DNA of 9,618 nt from Chloroflexota bacterium (GTDB lineage Bacteria > Chloroflexota > Anaerolineae > Aggregatilineales > UBA2796). The stretch lies in NCBI GenBank assembly GCA_003695215.1, contig RFIM01000330.1, positions 1-9,618 of the forward strand. Direction: 5' to 3'. Of the stretch, positions 7,721 to 9,618 are shown piece after piece. Below the pieces are notes generated by a model, which did no database searches, was not told where the DNA came from, and saw only the letters and a list, made by a program, of their open reading frames with translations. The position numbers were made by a program, and so were the translations under genes. The stretch's first letter is position 1. Every line of letters begins with the position of its first letter.

Positions 7721-8828
7721 CCTGCACAACTGCCATAAAGAAAACCCATGCCACAAGCAAAAGGACAACTGCCACGCCTGCTGCCAACCACTGCCGTGGA
7801 ATGCCCCGATACCAGCCTGTGCGCTCAGGCGGCACTTCGCCAAAGAGCACGCGCAATTCTTTGGCGAAGGTGCGCACGTCTTTGTGGCGGCGCGCAGGCG
7901 ACTTATCAACGGCTTGCGTCACGATCTTATTGACCTCGCCGCTCAGATCGGTGCGATCAAGCGGCGGAATTGGCTGTGTTTTGACCTCTTGGCGCACGTC
8001 CTCAGGGCGGCGCAAGCGATAGATGTAAGGCGGCTGCCCTTTGAGCATCTCATAGAGCAGCACACCTAGCCCGTAGACATCGGTCTGAGCACCGTATTGA
8101 CCATTCTCACGGTCGATCAGCAGCTCAGGCGCGATGTAGGCTGCAATGCTGTAGCGCTCCAGAATCTCGATTTGATCGGATTTAATGGCTTCAGGCCGCG
8201 CGGCGAGGCTCAAGTCCATCAGCATTGGGCGCGGAATGCCATCGCGGTCGTAGCGGATCATGATCGTGTCTGGGCAGAGATTCAGCACCAGGTGCTGCGC
8301 CTTGTGATGGATGAAGGCGACCACATCGGCCGTGCTGATGGTCAGCCAGGCGGCGTGTAGGTACCACGGCTGCGGATTTTTGATGAGTGCATCGCGCAAG
8401 AACTCGCCTTCAGCATAGGCATAGACAATGTAGTATTTTGTCTCATTGCCAAAGGCCACTTTCCCATAGGGACGCCTAACTGCATTTGAGTCGCCGATCA
8501 GATAAGGTGGCTGTAAAGCAGGCAGCATAGGATGCCCGCCTTGTTCGGTCAGTTTTGCCATCAGGACGGCCTCGCGCTTGAGAAGTTCCTCACAGCCGTT
8601 ATGCGCCACTTTGACCAAGATCGGCTTGGGCTTATTCTGCTCATTGCGGCGCGCTTCGTAAAGGGCGCTTGTTTTCAGAATGCGCAGCAAGCGCACGATT
8701 TCGATATCGCCTAGCCAATCGCCGTAGTCAAAGATCACAGAGAGCTCACCTGCCTCTGAGATGCGGTCAGCGCCCCAGACGTTGAACAGCGGTGTAACTA
8801 TTTCGCTCTTAGGACAGTAGCGTTTCAT
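7710..8828 (-). CDS. membrane-anchored Ser/Thr kinase-like protein, probable pseudokinase
   Basis: A 372-aa protein with a protein-kinase fold and one C-terminal membrane helix. Residues 1-27 look like a worn double zinc ribbon (YCPK at 4-7, one Cys left). The kinase domain is about 36-330. The glycine loop is absent, the VAIK Lys is kept (LVKVA, Lys73), and the helix-C Glu is kept (KREAVLM, Glu86). HRDLKPEN is replaced by VLNLCPDT (181-188): His, Arg, the catalytic Asp, Lys and Asn are all changed. DFG is DLS (205-207), APE is intact (233-235), and the helix-F motif TDVYGLGVLLYEML (249-262) is intact. The TM helix is about 347-369 after basic residues, with only 3 residues beyond, so the kinase fold faces the cytoplasm. 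ATG start with AGGTGGAG 6 nt upstream. Divergent from the EccC-like gene; a scaffold or sensor role for that secretion system is inferred. Confidence 0.85.
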   Translation of the reverse strand: MKRYCPKSEIVTPLFNVWGADRISEAGELSVIFDYGDWLGDIEIVRLLRILKTSALYEARRNEQNKPKPILVKVAHNGCEELLKREAVLMAKLTEQGGHPMLPALQPPYLIGDSNAVRRPYGKVAFGNETKYYIVYAYAEGEFLRDALIKNPQPWYLHAAWLTISTADVVAFIHHKAQHLVLNLCPDTIMIRYDRDGIPRPMLMDLSLAARPEAIKSDQIEILERYSIAAYIAPELLIDRENGQYGAQTDVYGLGVLLYEMLKGQPPYIYRLRRPEDVRQEVKTQPIPPLDRTDLSGEVNKIVTQAVDKSPARRHKDVRTFAKELRVLFGEVPPERTGWYRGIPRQWLAAGVAVVLLLVAWVFFMAVVQAGA

Positions 8829-8896
8829 CGATCACTCCACCTGATTAGACAGCCCTAGGCAACGCGGAAGCGATTCCTTTTTGCTTTGAAAAACCT

Positions 8897-8925
8897 ATCT
8901 TAAGCAACTTTGGCGCTTTTGTCAC
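8897..8925 (-). promoter_or_regulatory. sigma-70-type promoter of the kinase-like gene
   Basis: On the minus strand, -35 GTGACA (8925-8920, 5 of 6) and -10 TAAGAT (8902-8897, 4 of 6) are 17 bp apart. The -35 box lies inside the palindrome at 8917-8929. Confidence 0.5.
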
Positions 8926-8929
8926 AAAA
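8917..8929. promoter_or_regulatory. candidate operator palindrome
   Basis: TTTTGT-C-ACAAAA, a perfect 6+1+6 inverted repeat. It overlaps the -35 box of the minus promoter and ends 7 bp before the -35 box of the plus promoter, a position from which a dimeric regulator could affect both. The sequence is simple and AT-rich, so chance is possible. Confidence 0.35.
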
Positions 8930-8935
8930 TGCTGT

Positions 8936-8964
8936 TTGACAAATGCACCTAAATGTGCCATGAT
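8936..8964 (+). promoter_or_regulatory. sigma-70-type promoter of the EccC-like gene
   Basis: A perfect -35 TTGACA (8936-8941) and -10 CATGAT (8959-8964, 4 of 6) are 17 bp apart on the plus strand. A small inverted repeat, GCAC-N6-GTGC (8945-8958), lies in the spacer and could be an operator. The predicted leader is about 80 nt. Confidence 0.6.
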
Positions 8965-9049
8965 GAAGTATCTTTTGTGCATTGCCATTAACATAGTGCC
9001 GAATCGGTGTTGTGTCAAGCTGTGAGCAGCGATTTTGGAGAGATAACCC

Positions 9050-9618
9050 ATGCCTGAGTATATCAGCCGCCCGCCACGTATTCAGCCCGAGTTGCCCTCT
9101 GGCGAGGTAAAGATTCCACAGCCGCCTACGCCATCCAGCACCTCTGCCCAACAGATGCTCATCACGGTTGCCATTCCGTTGATCACCATTTTAGGCTATG
9201 TGCTGGTCAGTGGGGTAGGTGGGCGCGGGGCCAACGCGCTTTTTATCTTACCGATGGCACTTTCCGTCATAGCGACCAGCGTGCTATCAGTCTATCAGTT
9301 CCTGCGCGAGCGCCGCCTTGACAAGGAGCGCCGCGAGGCTTATGCGCGCTTGCTGGTCGAGATGCGCCGCGAGATGCTGGCTTCGCACGATAAACAGCGC
9401 GCTTTCTACATTCACAACAACCCTGACATGGATACCATCATGGCGATGGTCAGCGGCGGCGAAGGCGCCGATGAATCGCGCCTGTGGGAACGCCGCGTTG
9501 ACGATAACGACTTCGGCGCCATTCGCTTGGGCATGGGCTCAATGCCTTCGACAGTCGTCTACCGCATCGATGCACAAGATGTCACTGCGCCGCAAATGCC
9601 CGACGCCAAGCGCCTGGC
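9050..9618 (+). CDS. EccC/EssC-type FtsK/SpoIIIE ATPase of a type VII secretion-like system (5' part only)
   Basis: The reading frame is open from the ATG at 9050 to the window edge (189 codons plus 2 nt) with no stop; the full family protein is over 1000 aa, so most of it is outside. The ATG follows GGAG by 9 nt. The N-terminal features are those of EccC-family motor proteins of Esx/type VII secretion: ISRPPRIQPELPSGEVKIP (5-23), two adjacent TM helices (about 36-56 and 63-84), a basic helix FLRERRLDKERREAYARLL (84-102), QRAFYIHNNP (116-125), and LWERRVDDNDFGAIRLGMG (145-163), the last being highly characteristic. The ATPase domains that drive substrate export would lie downstream. The family call is confident although no Walker motif is visible; whether the system is functional cannot be told from this window. 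Confidence 0.88.
   Translation, partial: MPEYISRPPRIQPELPSGEVKIPQPPTPSSTSAQQMLITVAIPLITILGYVLVSGVGGRGANALFILPMALSVIATSVLSVYQFLRERRLDKERREAYARLLVEMRREMLASHDKQRAFYIHNNPDMDTIMAMVSGGEGADESRLWERRVDDNDFGAIRLGMGSMPSTVVYRIDAQDVTAPQMPDAKRL

Larger units (their letters stand above)
8829..9049. promoter_or_regulatory. divergent intergenic control region, kinase-like/EccC-like
   Basis: This 221-bp AT-rich gap carries two back-to-back promoters (8897-8925 minus, 8936-8964 plus) whose -35 boxes are 10 bp apart, a palindrome over the minus -35 box, and leaders of about 60 and 80 nt. No RNA gene or additional ORF is supported inside it. Confidence 0.6.

Noticed and set aside
8866..8885. GGAA-N4-TTCC followed by T's upstream of the kinase-like gene, as a plus-strand terminator
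   Set aside because: The stem is only 4 bp and no plus-strand gene ends there; a chance feature of the leader.

Overview
The window looks like a chromosomal segment of a bacterium of the phylum Chloroflexota, probably Anaerolineae-like. This is an inference from gene content and protein style: a long-form RmlA, an RsmD with an APPQ motif, a membrane-anchored kinase-like protein beside an EccC-type ATPase, and moderately GC-rich DNA. It is not proven by any marker here. Genes are tightly packed and nearly all of the window is explained. There are no tRNA or rRNA genes, CRISPR arrays, insertion sequences or phage genes that I can see.

Layout. (1) 27-2530, minus strand: grpE then dnaK, the nucleotide-exchange factor and Hsp70 of the heat-shock chaperone system. 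dnaJ and hrcA are not in view. (2) 2686-5205, minus strand: a three-gene surface-polysaccharide operon. It starts at a near-consensus promoter (-35 CTGACA, 17 bp, -10 TATAAT), runs through a Wzz-type chain-length protein, a BY-kinase-like ATPase (CpsD/CapB type) and a long-form glucose-1-phosphate thymidylyltransferase, and ends at a strong intrinsic terminator built on a 20-bp perfect palindrome. (3) 5265-7690, plus strand: a compact cluster, divergent from the polysaccharide operon, of a small TPR protein, a uroporphyrinogen-decarboxylase-superfamily protein that is not a normal HemE, the 16S rRNA methyltransferase RsmD, and a small protein resembling an ImmA/IrrE domain that has lost its HExxH zinc site. 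(4) 7710-8828, minus strand: a membrane-anchored protein-kinase fold with the catalytic Asp and other key residues missing. (5) 9050 to the right edge, plus strand: the first 189 codons of an EccC/EssC-type FtsK/SpoIIIE ATPase, cut off by the window.

The most interesting part is the right end. A tail-anchored pseudokinase is divergently transcribed from the motor ATPase of what looks like a type VII (Esx/WXG100) secretion system. The two share a 221-bp control region with back-to-back promoters and a palindrome covering one -35 box. The arrangement recalls the EssB pseudokinase partnered with EssC in Firmicutes, but the topology is different, so this may be a divergent Chloroflexota version of the apparatus. 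The rest of the locus lies beyond position 9618.

A recurring theme is proteins whose family catalytic motif is altered: the kinase (HRD to VLN), the IrrE-like protein (HExxH to RLLAR), RsmD (D/NPPY to APPQ) and the UROD protein (no HemE Arg motif, but a possible HxH...C metal site).
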